Assembly: GCF_008362905.1 (NCBI RefSeq)
Contig: NZ_VFJB01000003.1
Location: forward strand, 131,501 to 195,500
Reading direction: 5' to 3'
Length of the DNA: 64,000 bases
From: Deferribacter autotrophicus
GTDB lineage: Bacteria; Chrysiogenota; Deferribacteres; Deferribacterales; Deferribacteraceae
Below are positions 25,071 through 34,772 of this stretch, piece by piece; position 1 is the first letter of the stretch; each line of letters opens with the position of its first letter. The position numbers and the translations under genes are program-made. The notes beneath the pieces are model-generated. The model was not told the DNA's origin, ran no database searches, and saw only the letters and a list, made by a program, of their open reading frames with translations.

Positions 25071-26978
25071 TTATCCATTCTCCGTCCTGTGTGATAGTGA
25101 GTAGATACCACCAAGGACCATAACGAAACATCCTATCCATATCCAAACTACAAGTGGGTGATAAATAGCCTGAATTCCCACAATTCCTTCATTTTTATCA
25201 TAACTTGCTAAAATCAAGTACAAATCACCTAAAGGTGTTGTATATATTGCAACTTCAGCGTAAGCATTTTCGTTGTTTTTGTAAAATCTACGTTCAGGCT
25301 TCATTGTGACAATGTATTTTTCATTTTTATATACCTTAACAGGGACGAATGCAGATATATAATTTTTGACTTTTTCAAATCTTAAATCTTTTACATGTAA
25401 TCTGTATTCATTAAAAATAATGTCAGAGTTTTCTTTTATCACTTCATCTGTTGAGGTTTTATAAAAGGCAGAGCCGATGACACCAAAAGCTATCATACAT
25501 AAACCTAAATGAATAATCATAGAACCATAAAATCTTCTGTTTTTGATTAGGGCAGATAACCCAGCATTTTTAAGATTGTTAATAACCTGTATGACAATTG
25601 CAAAAAAAGCAAATGTTGTAACAATAAAAAGAATAAGAGGAATGATTTTGTTATAACCTAATAAATATAGAATAATCCCAACAACTATGGATAAAATTCC
25701 AGATAACCATACCTTTTTTATTACGTTTACAATAGATGCTTTTTTATAAGGGATTAAAGGACAGATTCCTGCAAGAAAGAGAAGTGCTATAAAAAATGGA
25801 GTGGATACGCGATTATAATATGATATATTTACACTACTTTTGCTGCTGGAGAAAATTTCAGAAATAATAGGAAGAGTTGTTCCAAAAAGAATTACTAACA
25901 TTAGTGCTACGAAAAGCCAGTTTGTTATAAAAAATAAACCTTCTCTAGAAAGGAGGTAAAAGTTCTCATCTTCTTTTAAGGATTTTTTTGTGGTGAAAAG
26001 TAAGATTAGAAAGGCTATAGTAGTAAGAATTATAAACCAGATAAAAAATATCCCTAAAGGTGATTTTCCAAAACTGTGCACTGAATCAATTACGCCGCTC
26101 CTTGTTAAAAATGTACTGAATATGCAAAGCTCAAAGGTTATTAAAGCAAGCATGTATGTCCAAAGCTTTAATCTGTTTATTCTTTCGTACATTATGGCAC
26201 TATGTAATAGAGCTGTACCTGTTAGCCATGGTAAAAGGGAAGCATTTTCTACGGGGTCCCATGCCCAGTATCCGCCCCACCCTAGTTCCACGTAAGCCCA
26301 CTGAGCACCTAAAACAATTCCTATAGTGAGAAAAATCCAGGCTATCATATTCCACATTCTTGAATATTTTAGCCATTTGCTAGAATAATCTTTGGTTACT
26401 AATGAGGCTACGGCGTATGCAAAAGGTAGAGTGTAAACGACATAACCGATGTAAAGGGTTGGAGGGTGATAGAGCATTCCTGGATTTTGTAGTAGAGGGT
26501 TCATCCCTAGCCCATCAGCTGGGATGAAGTCTAATTCTTTGAAAGGATTTGACACAAAGGATGTGATTAAGAAGAAAAAAGATGATGTTATAGTTATTAC
26601 AAGCATAATACTGCTTCTATATTTATTGCTAAACTTTTTATTCCTTGAAAGCTCGATTAACCCTGCTATTGTAATTAACCACCCCCAGAAAAGGAGTGAT
26701 CCAGCTTGACCTGCCCAAAAGGCACTGATTTTATAGATAAATGGAAGTGCCCTATCGGTATACTGTGCTACATATTCCATTTTAAAATAGCTTGTGGCAA
26801 GGGCATATACAAGAATAACCGAAGCTAAAGTAGCTAATAAGGTTTGCGAAATAAATGCAATATTACCAATTTTGTTGCTCTGCTCATCATCTTTCATGAT
26901 AGCATTTAAATAGAAAAATATGGCGATGCCACCCGCTAAAAGAGCAATGATTTCAATCAATAAACCAAGATTACCCAT
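25071..26978 (-). CDS. ccmF: Cytochrome c heme lyase CcmF
   Basis: CcmF attaches heme from holo-CcmE to CXXCH motifs of exported apocytochromes. It is 635 residues with about 15 hydrophobic helices. The WWD-like signature is GWGGYWAWDPVENASLLPWL near residue 235, and the periplasmic His segments include NPGMLYHPPTLYIGY. It is followed by ccmA and preceded by ccmE on the same strand. No ccmG, ccmH or ccmI is present in the neighbourhood. Confidence 0.95.
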   Translation of the reverse strand: MGNLGLLIEIIALLAGGIAIFFYLNAIMKDDEQSNKIGNIAFISQTLLATLASVILVYALATSYFKMEYVAQYTDRALPFIYKISAFWAGQAGSLLFWGWLITIAGLIELSRNKKFSNKYRSSIMLVITITSSFFFLITSFVSNPFKELDFIPADGLGMNPLLQNPGMLYHPPTLYIGYVVYTLPFAYAVASLVTKDYSSKWLKYSRMWNMIAWIFLTIGIVLGAQWAYVELGWGGYWAWDPVENASLLPWLTGTALLHSAIMYERINRLKLWTYMLALITFELCIFSTFLTRSGVIDSVHSFGKSPLGIFFIWFIILTTIAFLILLFTTKKSLKEDENFYLLSREGLFFITNWLFVALMLVILFGTTLPIISEIFSSSKSSVNISYYNRVSTPFFIALLFLAGICPLIPYKKASIVNVIKKVWLSGILSIVVGIILYLLGYNKIIPLILFIVTTFAFFAIVIQVINNLKNAGLSALIKNRRFYGSMIIHLGLCMIAFGVIGSAFYKTSTDEVIKENSDIIFNEYRLHVKDLRFEKVKNYISAFVPVKVYKNEKYIVTMKPERRFYKNNENAYAEVAIYTTPLGDLYLILASYDKNEGIVGIQAIYHPLVVWIWIGCFVMVLGGIYSLSHRTENG

Positions 26979-27060
26979 TTAATCCTCCATAATATACTAC
27001 TAAATTAAACAATTAAACACTTATTCGATTAGTATATTTTAATTTAGTTCAATCAAAAAA

Positions 27061-27465
27061 TTAATTCTCTTCTTTTACTTCTGCTTCATATTTAGATGGA
27101 CATTTTGCCAACAATGTTTTAGCTCTAAAAATATTACTTTTATCTAGTTTTCCTTCTACTATTACTCCTACGTCTTCTTTGAATGCGTCGGGAATTATAC
27201 CTTTATAAACAACCCTTAATTTGGCACCTGAATCATCTACTAGATTGAATTCTAAATATTTCTCTATAGCTTTTTTAGTTACAGAACCTGTTTCTACAAG
27301 GCCACTTACTCTTAATCCCTTACCGTAATACTGCGAAGGATTTTTCATCAATTCACTTACTTCGAGATAATAAACGCCAGTATCTTTAAAACTAGTAAAA
27401 ATAAGATAAGTGATTACAGCCAATATGATTAGCCCAGGAATGATAATTTTTAAACTTTTTTTCAT
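27061..27465 (-). CDS. ccmE: Heme chaperone CcmE, Cys (CxxxY) variant
   Basis: CcmE carries heme covalently between CcmC and CcmF in the periplasm. It is 134 residues with an N-terminal membrane helix (about 6-25) and the OB-fold core with YYGKGLRVSGLV and GAKLRVVYKG. In the usual protein the heme-attaching residue is the His of an HxxxY motif after LLAK. Here LLAK is followed by C122-P-S-K-Y126, so Cys replaces His. Such Cys-type CcmE proteins are known from archaea and Desulfovibrio, in systems without CcmH. It lies about 80 bases upstream of ccmF. Confidence 0.9.
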   Translation of the reverse strand: MKKSLKIIIPGLIILAVITYLIFTSFKDTGVYYLEVSELMKNPSQYYGKGLRVSGLVETGSVTKKAIEKYLEFNLVDDSGAKLRVVYKGIIPDAFKEDVGVIVEGKLDKSNIFRAKTLLAKCPSKYEAEVKEEN

Positions 27466-27536
27466 ACAACCCTCACTTGACTTTGTTTCCCTTTTTTATA
27501 TAGTAGATGTTCTAAAAAAGAAAAGGTTTTTTTGAA

Positions 27537-28274
27537 ATGGAAAAAATTAATTTTTTGACGGCATTTGTAGCAGGAATCCTTTCCTTTTTATCTCCTTGTG
27601 TTTTACCATTAATTCCTGGATATATGTCTTTTATATCCGGAGAGAGCATTGAATCTTTGACAAGTAATGAGAAAATGTCTCCTAGAGCAAAAGCTATAAT
27701 AGGTGCAATGTTTTTTGGGCTTGGTTTTACTCTAGTTTTTATGATTTTAGGTGCCAGTGCAACTTCAATAGGTAAGTTGATAAATAACAATAGAGCTATT
27801 TTAGAGAAAATTGCAGGTATAGTTGTGATTGTATTAGGTTTACATTTGCTAGGTGTTATTAAGATTAAAAAACTCCTCAGTCAAAAAAAATGGAATTATC
27901 AGAAAAAAAATTATCCGTTTTTTATTGAAGCATTTTTACTTGGTGTAGCCTTTGTTTTTGGTTGGACACCATGTATTGGACCAATATTAGCAGGTATTTT
28001 AGCTCTTGCTTCCCAAGAAAGTACCATAACGCAGGGAGTTACACTACTATTTGTTTACTCATTGGGATTGTGGATACCATTTTTACTTGCAGCTGTTACA
28101 TTAGGATTTGTACTTTCTGCTATGAGAAAAGCTGGAAAGCTGCTTGTAATTATAGAAAAGATTTCAGGAGCACTTTTAGTCTTTATAGGCGTGCTTATAC
28201 TTTCTGGTTCTATGACAACAATGATAACCTATATGCTGAAAATTTTCCCTTTTCTTGGTAAACTTAACTTTTGA
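27537..28274 (+). CDS. ccdA: CcdA-type thiol-disulfide transporter
   Basis: This is a membrane carrier of electrons from cytoplasmic thioredoxin to periplasmic thiol proteins, needed to keep apocytochrome Cys residues reduced. It is 245 residues with six helices. The two redox Cys lie in FLSPCVLPLIPGY (about residue 21) and GWTPCIGPILAG (about residue 145), each with the Pro-flanked pattern of the DsbD/CcdA family. It is transcribed divergently from ccmE with 71 bases between, so both probably share a regulatory region. It is the only thiol-handling component visible in this ccm locus. Confidence 0.92.
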   Translation: MEKINFLTAFVAGILSFLSPCVLPLIPGYMSFISGESIESLTSNEKMSPRAKAIIGAMFFGLGFTLVFMILGASATSIGKLINNNRAILEKIAGIVVIVLGLHLLGVIKIKKLLSQKKWNYQKKNYPFFIEAFLLGVAFVFGWTPCIGPILAGILALASQESTITQGVTLLFVYSLGLWIPFLLAAVTLGFVLSAMRKAGKLLVIIEKISGALLVFIGVLILSGSMTTMITYMLKIFPFLGKLNF

Positions 28275-28510
28275 AACCAGGATTTCTTTCAGAATCTATG
28301 GAAATATAAGTTTAATGAAGAGATTGCTTTAATACGGACACCTTACATGAGTCTTGATATCTTTTTAAACCTGTCTTAGCAAACTATGACAAAAAATATT
28401 TTGAATTATTACAACAATGTATTCGTTCCACACAAAACATAGAAGTTAGTCATTGCGGTCCAACTAAGTGCGAACATGCAATCTTTTTTCAACAGTTTTT
28501 CCACATATTT

Positions 28511-28547
28511 TAAATTAGTTGCCACTAAAAAAGTGGCAACTAATTTA
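28511..28547. repeat. Perfect 16-bp hairpin, loop 5
   Basis: TAAATTAGTTGCCACT is inverted exactly as AGTGGCAACTAATTTA. It may end the ccdA transcript although no T-run follows. Confidence 0.65.
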
Positions 28548-28583
28548 TAATAATTGATTTATTTCAATTTCCCCATAAAAATT

Positions 28584-28621
28584 CCCCCAGTTTTTTGGTA
28601 ATTTACACAAAAAACTGGGGG
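28584..28621. repeat. 13-bp inverted repeat CCCCCAGTTTTTT
   Basis: CCCCCAGTTTTTT pairs with AAAAAACTGGGGG across 12 bases. The run of T inside the arm makes a simple terminator unlikely. Confidence 0.6.
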
Positions 28622-28738
28622 ATAAAAGTTATAATATTACCTTATTTCTGGGGTTTTAGAAGTGGATCATTCCTCTTTAAAGTTTTTGCTAGAAATCTAA
28701 TTTAAAAATTATTAAAATGATAAAAATTTTATTTAATA

Positions 28739-28769
28739 ATTAGTTCTTACTTTTTCAGTGAGAACTAAT
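28739..28769. repeat. 12-bp imperfect hairpin near the secA end
   Basis: ATTAGTTCTTAC pairs with GTGAGAACTAAT (11 of 12). It lies 37 bases past the secA stop on its strand and is a possible transcript end. Confidence 0.5.
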
Positions 28770-28805
28770 AAATAGCCAAAAATTTAAAGCAGTTTGATCC
28801 TATTA

Positions 28806-31382
28806 CTAGTGATTGGCCCCGCAGCATTTTTTGTACTTTTTACCACTACCGCAAGGACATGGATCATTTCTGCCAATCTTAGGTTGAGTTCTTTTTATGG
28901 GCTTCTTTTTTTCTTTCTCTTCCGTGCTATCTCCAAATATATCTCTTCGTTCTTCCCTAATATCTTGTTGCTCTCTTTTTAAATTTATATCTTCTTCTAC
29001 TTCCACTTTTATGTGGGTTAGAAATTCCATGAATTCGTAAGATATTCTGTTCATCATATCCATAAACAGATTATAAGATTCTTTTTTATATTCAATGAGT
29101 GGGTCCTTTTGACCGTATCCTCTTAGCCCCACGGAATCTCTTAAATAGTCCATATTGAGAAGGTGTTCTTTCCATCGATTATCAAGGATATTAATAAGGA
29201 GAAATCTTACAAATCCATAAAAATGCTCACCTATTTCTTTCTTTTTCTCAGCAATTTTTTCATTAATTTTTGCTAAGATTTCTTTCTTTTCTTCATCTAT
29301 TGATTTTTTGGTTACGGTTTCATCTAAATCAAGTTTTATGTCGAATATTTTTTCGAGAGCAGCTGATAAACCTTTTACGTCAGGATGATCAGGAGTATCT
29401 ATAAAATTTTTAATAAGATCATCTACTACGTTCTCAGTGTGTTCGGCAATTATTTCATCAAGGTCTTTCCCCTCTAAAATTGTTCTTCTGAGAGCATATA
29501 CAACCTGACGTTGCTGATTCATTACATTATCATATTCCAAAAGGTGTTTTCTTATTTCAAAATGCATTGCTTCTACTTTTTTCTGAGCATTTTCAATTGC
29601 TTTAGAAATAAGAGGGTGTTCTATTGGTTCCCCTTCTTTCATACCAAGTCTATTCATAATGGCAGAGATTTTATCTGAACCAAATATTCTTAGAAGGTCG
29701 TCTTCCAAGCTCAAGAAAAATCTTGATGAACCAGGGTCTCCTTGCCTTCCCGAACGACCTCTTAACTGATTATCAATTCTTCTGGATTCATGTCTTTCTG
29801 TACCAAGGATGTGTAAACCACCGAGCTCTGCCACACCTGGACCAAGTTTAATATCGGTACCGCGACCTGCCATATTTGTGGCAATTGTGACGGCATATTT
29901 CTGACCTGCACGTGCTACAATATGAGCTTCTCTTTCATGATATTTTGCATTCAATACTTCATGGGGTATCCCTTTTTTCTTAAGCAATTTGCTTAAGTAT
30001 TCAGATTTTTCTATGGATGTGGTCCCTACCAGTACCGGTCTGCCGATACTGTGCATTTCTACTATTTCTTTTACAATGGCATCATATTTTTCTTTTACAG
30101 TTCTATAGATGACATCAGGATAATCCTTTCTTATCATAGGTTTATGTGTTGGGATTACGATTACATCAAGGCCATAAATTTCTCTAAATTCCTGTGCTTC
30201 TGTTGCGGCAGTACCTGTCATCCCTGCAAGTTTTTCATACATTCTGAAATAGTTTTGGAATGTAATAGATGCAAGAGTCTGATTTTCACTCTCAATCTCA
30301 ACCCCTTCCTTAGCTTCAAGAGCTTGATGTAACCCTTCGGAAAATCTTCTTCCTGGCATAAGCCTTCCGGTAAATTCATCCACGATGATTACTTTTCCAT
30401 CTTGTACCACATAATCTACATCGCGTTTGAAAAGAGCGTGAGCTTTTAATGCATTATTTACAAAATGTAGGGTATCCATGTTTTTGATATCAAAAAGGTT
30501 GTCAATTTTAAGAGCGGATTCTATTTTGTTAATTCCAGATTCAGTTAGTTTTACAGTTCTGCTTTTTTCGTCTACAGTGTAATCTTCGTCTTTTTTTAAC
30601 TGTCTTACAATTCGGTCAATTTCGTAGTATTTATCAGTAGATTCGTCAGTAGGACCGCTTATAATAAGTGGAGTTCTTGCTTCATCGATTAATATGCTAT
30701 CAACCTCGTCTACAATGGCATAATGGAGGTCTCTTTGTACATATTCCTCAAGGTCATATTTCATATTGTCTCTTAAATAATCAAAACCAAATTCATTATT
30801 GGTTCCATAAGTTATATCTGCTAAATAAGCAGTTTTTCTATCGCATTCGACGAGTTTTGTGGTAAATTTCTCTTTGTTATCCCATTCTACAAGATAAGAT
30901 GTTTCATGCTGAATTACTCCCACGCTAAGCCCTAAAAATAGATAAATTGGTCCCATCCATAGGGCATCTCTTCTGGCAAGGTAATCGTTTACGGTGACAA
31001 GGTGAGCACCTTTTCCAGGTAATGCATTTAAATAAAGAGCTAGTGTAGCGACAAGGGTTTTACCTTCACCAGTTTTCATTTCAGCGATTTTGCCCTTGTG
31101 TAGGACATATCCACCCATTAGCTGGACGTCAAAATGGCGCATATTGAGTGTTCTTTTACTTACTTCTCTGACTACTGCAAATACATCCACTAAAATATCA
31201 TCTAGTGTTTTTCCTTCTTCTAATTTTGCTTTAAATTCGGCAGTTTTTTGGCTTAACTGTTCGTTTGTTAAACTTTTCACTTCATCTTCTTTTGCATTAA
31301 TTTCACTTACAATGGGTTTTATTTTTTTTAGATATCTATCGTTGTAAGAGCCAAAGATTTTTTTTGTTAACAGTTTTATCAT
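28806..31382 (-). CDS. secA: Preprotein translocase ATPase SecA
   Basis: SecA drives unfolded preproteins through SecYEG. It is 858 residues. Visible are the nucleotide-binding [13 protein letters not shown] near residue 100, the DEAD-like [17 protein letters not shown], the second nucleotide domain with [13 protein letters not shown] and [10 protein letters not shown], and the C-terminal SEC-C zinc tail [13 protein letters not shown], which binds SecB or ribosomes. Its ATG overlaps the stop of the upstream globin-PsiE gene by one base, so the two are co-transcribed. Confidence 0.97.
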   Translation of the reverse strand: MIKLLTKKIFGSYNDRYLKKIKPIVSEINAKEDEVKSLTNEQLSQKTAEFKAKLEEGKTLDDILVDVFAVVREVSKRTLNMRHFDVQLMGGYVLHKGKIAEMKTGEGKTLVATLALYLNALPGKGAHLVTVNDYLARRDALWMGPIYLFLGLSVGVIQHETSYLVEWDNKEKFTTKLVECDRKTAYLADITYGTNNEFGFDYLRDNMKYDLEEYVQRDLHYAIVDEVDSILIDEARTPLIISGPTDESTDKYYEIDRIVRQLKKDEDYTVDEKSRTVKLTESGINKIESALKIDNLFDIKNMDTLHFVNNALKAHALFKRDVDYVVQDGKVIIVDEFTGRLMPGRRFSEGLHQALEAKEGVEIESENQTLASITFQNYFRMYEKLAGMTGTAATEAQEFREIYGLDVIVIPTHKPMIRKDYPDVIYRTVKEKYDAIVKEIVEMHSIGRPVLVGTTSIEKSEYLSKLLKKKGIPHEVLNAKYHEREAHIVARAGQKYAVTIATNMAGRGTDIKLGPGVAELGGLHILGTERHESRRIDNQLRGRSGRQGDPGSSRFFLSLEDDLLRIFGSDKISAIMNRLGMKEGEPIEHPLISKAIENAQKKVEAMHFEIRKHLLEYDNVMNQQRQVVYALRRTILEGKDLDEIIAEHTENVVDDLIKNFIDTPDHPDVKGLSAALEKIFDIKLDLDETVTKKSIDEEKKEILAKINEKIAEKKKEIGEHFYGFVRFLLINILDNRWKEHLLNMDYLRDSVGLRGYGQKDPLIEYKKESYNLFMDMMNRISYEFMEFLTHIKVEVEEDINLKREQQDIREERRDIFGDSTEEKEKKKPIKRTQPKIGRNDPCPCGSGKKYKKCCGANH

Positions 31383-32290
31383 TAACCTCTCCTTTTAGCG
31401 TTGTCCATTTTTTCCATTCTTGCAATAAGCCAATATATTAATCCTAAAATAAGTATTGATGCAAGTACAAAGTAAATACCTTCGCCGCTTGCTTCATGCT
31501 TTAAAGTGAGTATCAGAAGATCTCTTATGAAAGCAATTAAAGCTACTCCAATAAAAACACTGATTTTGAATTTCCCACCTTTTAATAGCTGTATTTCAGT
31601 ATGAAGAAGCTCAATTAAAACCCATAATATTAAAAGGGAGCCCAATGCAGTGATAAGGAGTTTGCCACTTCCATGTTGATAGGTATCAGCAAGTTCCATA
31701 AAAAACATGTAAGCTGCATTAATTGTCAATAAAACAAGAATTAATACAAGTATGGAGTTCATAAAAAACATAAATCGTTCGCTGAAAGATACAACAAGTT
31801 CGCGTAATGAAAAGATAGATGTAAATTTCTTAATTTGTTCATCATGATATGCACTGCTCATGACAGCAGCATTTATATCCACAAATTTATGAACACTTAC
31901 TAAAATTTCCTTTCTTTTGTAGTCATCATTTATTATTAAAAATATTTTTTCGTGAAACCATCTTCTTACGAAACTAAACATTGTATTTATGGCACTTTCA
32001 TCAATTCTTAAATCAACATGTTTTTTGCTAGCATTTATTAAAAACTGGTAAAATGCGTTGTTGAAACTTGCTTCAAAAAACTTTTCATACCATATTCCAA
32101 GCTTTTCCTTGTGTACAAGGAAACGTTCGAATGGAATTTGTTCTGTAAAGTCAAACTTTCTTTCAAGATATTCGTAAAAAGCATCAACGAATTCTTTTTT
32201 GTACTGAAGCATTGAGTCTTTGAGTGAGCGAATATTCTGTTTGTCTTTATCACTGATTTCATAAAGGGGTGCTATTTTTCTTAGATTCAT
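31382..32290 (-). CDS. Sensor-globin domain fused to PsiE-type membrane domain
   Basis: This is a 302-residue two-part protein. Residues about 10-150 match the globin-coupled-sensor/protoglobin pattern: [16 protein letters not shown], then H91 in [23 protein letters not shown], the expected proximal heme His followed by the family's helix. After a linker, residues about 175-295 carry four hydrophobic segments, with [34 protein letters not shown] resembling the phosphate-starvation-inducible PsiE family (given here as family resemblance). The layout suggests a heme gas sensor coupled to a membrane module. Output is unknown. It lies directly upstream of secA and shares a base with it; no PHO-box-like repeat lies upstream. 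Confidence 0.7.
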   Translation of the reverse strand: MNLRKIAPLYEISDKDKQNIRSLKDSMLQYKKEFVDAFYEYLERKFDFTEQIPFERFLVHKEKLGIWYEKFFEASFNNAFYQFLINASKKHVDLRIDESAINTMFSFVRRWFHEKIFLIINDDYKRKEILVSVHKFVDINAAVMSSAYHDEQIKKFTSIFSLRELVVSFSERFMFFMNSILVLILVLLTINAAYMFFMELADTYQHGSGKLLITALGSLLILWVLIELLHTEIQLLKGGKFKISVFIGVALIAFIRDLLILTLKHEASGEGIYFVLASILILGLIYWLIARMEKMDNAKRRG

Positions 32291-32400
32291 AAGTTCTCCA
32301 AAAAAGAATATTTATTTTTTAAATTTTTAGTGTAGAATTTATATAATATCATAGCGAATTTTACGCAAGGATATATTTCAAATATAAAAAAGGGGATAAA

Positions 32401-32982
32401 ATGAGGCGAAAAACTATAACAAGGAGTACAGGTGAAACAACAGTGGAAATCGATATTAACCTGGATGGCAATGGGGAATATGAAATTAGTACACCTGTTG
32501 GTTTTTTCAATCATATGCTTGAGCTTTTTGCCCATCATGCAAAGATTGACTTAAAGATTAAAGCCGATGGTGATATTGATGTTGATTATCACCACCTTGT
32601 TGAAGATATTGGTATAACGCTTGGTAAATGTTTTTATGAAGCTCTTGGTGACAAAAGGGGGATAGAACGCTATGGTTTCTTCCTGTTACCTATGGATGAG
32701 ACATTGGTGGAGGTATCACTCGATTTTTCAGGTAGAGGATATTTAAATTTCGATGTGGAATTTTTTACTGAAAAAATTGGTGAATTTCCAAGCGAGCTAG
32801 TTGAAGAATTTTTTAAAGCTTTTGCTGAAAATGCAAAATGCACACTGCATATAGTGAAGAGATATGGGAAAAATAGCCACCATATCTCTGAGGCAATATT
32901 TAAAGGCGTGGCAAGAGCTATTAAATTTGCTATAGCAAAAACAGGTGATACAATAAATTCTACTAAAGGAGTACTTGAATAG
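32401..32982 (+). CDS. hisB: Imidazoleglycerol-phosphate dehydratase
   Basis: This carries out the seventh step of histidine biosynthesis, dehydrating imidazoleglycerol phosphate to imidazoleacetol phosphate. It is 193 residues, the monofunctional form. The metal-binding motifs are FFNHMLELFAHHAKID and DYHHLVEDIGITLG, duplicated as FFKAFAENAKCTLH and NSHHISEAIFKGVARA. The stop abuts the hisH ATG. It opens the long plus-strand operon-like run. Confidence 0.95.
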   Translation: MRRKTITRSTGETTVEIDINLDGNGEYEISTPVGFFNHMLELFAHHAKIDLKIKADGDIDVDYHHLVEDIGITLGKCFYEALGDKRGIERYGFFLLPMDETLVEVSLDFSGRGYLNFDVEFFTEKIGEFPSELVEEFFKAFAENAKCTLHIVKRYGKNSHHISEAIFKGVARAIKFAIAKTGDTINSTKGVLE

Positions 32983-33600
32983 ATGATTGCCATAATAGAT
33001 TATGGTGCAGGTAATATAAGAAGCGTACAGAAAGCCTTTGAGTTTGTGGGGTTTGAAGCTGTGGTAACATCGCAAAAAGAGGCGATAGATAATGCTTCAC
33101 ATCTTGTTTTACCTGGGGTTGGGGCATTTGGAGATTGTTTGAAAGGGATTGTTAACCTCGGCCTTGTGGAGGTAATACACGAAAACATCAGAAAAGGGAA
33201 ACCATTCTTAGGGATTTGTGTTGGGATGCAGCTTCTGTTTGAGAAAAGTTTCGAATTTGGAATACACGATGGGTTTGGGTATTTTAAAGGGAGTATTAAA
33301 AGATTTCCTGAAGAGATAGTATCAAAGGGGATGAAGATTCCACATATGGGTTGGAATAACGTAAATTTCTGTTCAGATCACCCAGTAATAAAAGGTATTG
33401 AGAATGAATCTTTTTTCTATTTTGTTCACTCTTACTTTGCTCCAGTGGTGGAAGGTGAGACTATTGGGGTGTGTGAGTATGGAGTAGAGTTTTCAGCAAT
33501 AGTAGGTAGAGATAATGTGATAGCAACTCAATTTCACCCTGAAAAAAGCCATATGAACGGGTTAAAAATTATAAAAAATTTTGGAGAGTGGAAATGCTGA
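32983..33600 (+). CDS. hisH: Imidazole glycerol phosphate synthase, glutaminase subunit HisH
   Basis: This is a class I glutamine amidotransferase supplying ammonia to HisF. It is 205 residues. The nucleophile elbow is GICVGMQLLFE (Cys near residue 81); the catalytic His and Glu lie in QFHPEKSH near residue 185. LPGVGAFGDC forms the oxyanion region. It directly follows hisB and overlaps hisA by 7 bases. Its partner hisF is not in this window. Confidence 0.95.
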   Translation: MIAIIDYGAGNIRSVQKAFEFVGFEAVVTSQKEAIDNASHLVLPGVGAFGDCLKGIVNLGLVEVIHENIRKGKPFLGICVGMQLLFEKSFEFGIHDGFGYFKGSIKRFPEEIVSKGMKIPHMGWNNVNFCSDHPVIKGIENESFFYFVHSYFAPVVEGETIGVCEYGVEFSAIVGRDNVIATQFHPEKSHMNGLKIIKNFGEWKC

Positions 33601-34310
33601 TAATCCCTGCCATAGACATTTTGGAAGGAAAAGTTGTTAGATTAAAACAAGGGATAATGGAAGAATCAAAAAGCTATTTTGATAATCCTTTAGATGTGGC
33701 AATGATGTTTGAAGATTTTGGCGCAAAACGGATTCATATAGTGGATCTGGATGGTGCAAAATATGGAGATACAATCAACTTTGATATTATTAGCAAAATA
33801 GTTACAAAAACAGATCTTGAAGTTGAAGTGGGAGGTGGAATAAGGGATTTTGATAAGCTAAAAGTTTATTTTGAGATTGGAGTGAACTATCCAATTATTG
33901 GGACGGCTGCAGTTAAAAATAGAGAGTTTACCGTAGAAGCGTTAGAGGAGTATCCTGATAAAATTATTCTTGGTTTTGACTGCAAAGGTGAGTATGTAGC
34001 TACGGATGGATGGTATGAGAAAAGTGATGTTACAATATTTGACATCTTAGATTACTATGGAAAATATAGACCATCTGCCATAATTTATACTGATATAGAA
34101 AGGGATGGAATGTTGACAGGTTATAATGTTGATATGTTGAATAGAGTATCAAAACATTCTAAGCAACCTGTAATTGCTTCTGGTGGTTTAAAGGGGATTG
34201 AAGATATTGAGGCTGCATCAAAAATAGAAAACATCTTTGGCTGTATTGTGGGTAAAGCATTTTATGAAGGTAAGATTGATTTGAAGCAGGCATTTAAATT
34301 TCAAAAGTAA
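33594..34310 (+). CDS. hisA: Phosphoribosylformimino-AICAR-phosphate isomerase HisA
   Basis: This (beta/alpha)8 isomerase of histidine synthesis has 238 residues from MLIIPAIDILEGK. It has the two phosphate-binding half-barrel motifs (EVGGGIRDF near residue 80, IASGGLKGIED near residue 200), and the catalytic Asp residues in PAIDI and TDIERDGML. The ATG at 33594 has GGAG 8 bases upstream and overlaps hisH. hisF and hisI, the usual next genes, do not follow; the run goes straight into pgpA. Confidence 0.93.
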   Translation: MLIIPAIDILEGKVVRLKQGIMEESKSYFDNPLDVAMMFEDFGAKRIHIVDLDGAKYGDTINFDIISKIVTKTDLEVEVGGGIRDFDKLKVYFEIGVNYPIIGTAAVKNREFTVEALEEYPDKIILGFDCKGEYVATDGWYEKSDVTIFDILDYYGKYRPSAIIYTDIERDGMLTGYNVDMLNRVSKHSKQPVIASGGLKGIEDIEAASKIENIFGCIVGKAFYEGKIDLKQAFKFQK

Positions 34311-34322
34311 GGGGTAATTATT

Positions 34323-34772
34323 ATGCACAAATTTTTAAAATGGACAGCCACAGGACTCAATGTAGGATTCATTGAGTATATGCCTGGTACTTTTGGGACA
34401 CTTGTGGCTATTCCACTTATTTTTTTGACAGGTGTTTTTTCCATTTTTTTCAAGTTTCTTTTTTTTATAATTTTGTTCATACTTGGAATTATAGCCAGTG
34501 AATATTATCAGCACTATTATGAAAAAGAAGATCCTTCTGAAGTGGTAATTGATGAGATTGCTGCTTTCTATTTCATTATGATTTTTTTCCCTGCAACCCT
34601 TTTAAATTTGATACTATCTTTTTTCATATTCAGAATATTTGATATATGGAAGCCTTATCCCATAAAGCAGATTGAAAAAAGTGTGAGTGGTGGTGTAGGT
34701 ATTATGATTGATGATATTGTTGCTGCCATATATACACTTATTGTAATGCTAATATTTAAGGTATTTATATGA
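34323..34772 (+). CDS. pgpA: Phosphatidylglycerophosphatase A
   Basis: This membrane phosphatase makes phosphatidylglycerol from its phosphate. It is 149 residues with four hydrophobic segments. The family pattern is GFIEYMPGTFGTL at the N-terminus, then VVIDEIAAFY and the acidic GGVGIMIDDIVAA near residue 125. It overlaps the cinA start by 4 bases (ATGA). Confidence 0.9.
   Translation: MHKFLKWTATGLNVGFIEYMPGTFGTLVAIPLIFLTGVFSIFFKFLFFIILFILGIIASEYYQHYYEKEDPSEVVIDEIAAFYFIMIFFPATLLNLILSFFIFRIFDIWKPYPIKQIEKSVSGGVGIMIDDIVAAIYTLIVMLIFKVFI

Larger units (their letters stand above)
28275..28805. other. Long spacer after ccdA rich in perfect hairpins
   Basis: There is no convincing gene in 531 bases between convergent ccdA and secA. 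It holds three strong inverted repeats (28511-28547, 28584-28621, 28739-28769) described separately; the rest is AT-rich without visible structure. Confidence 0.55.
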
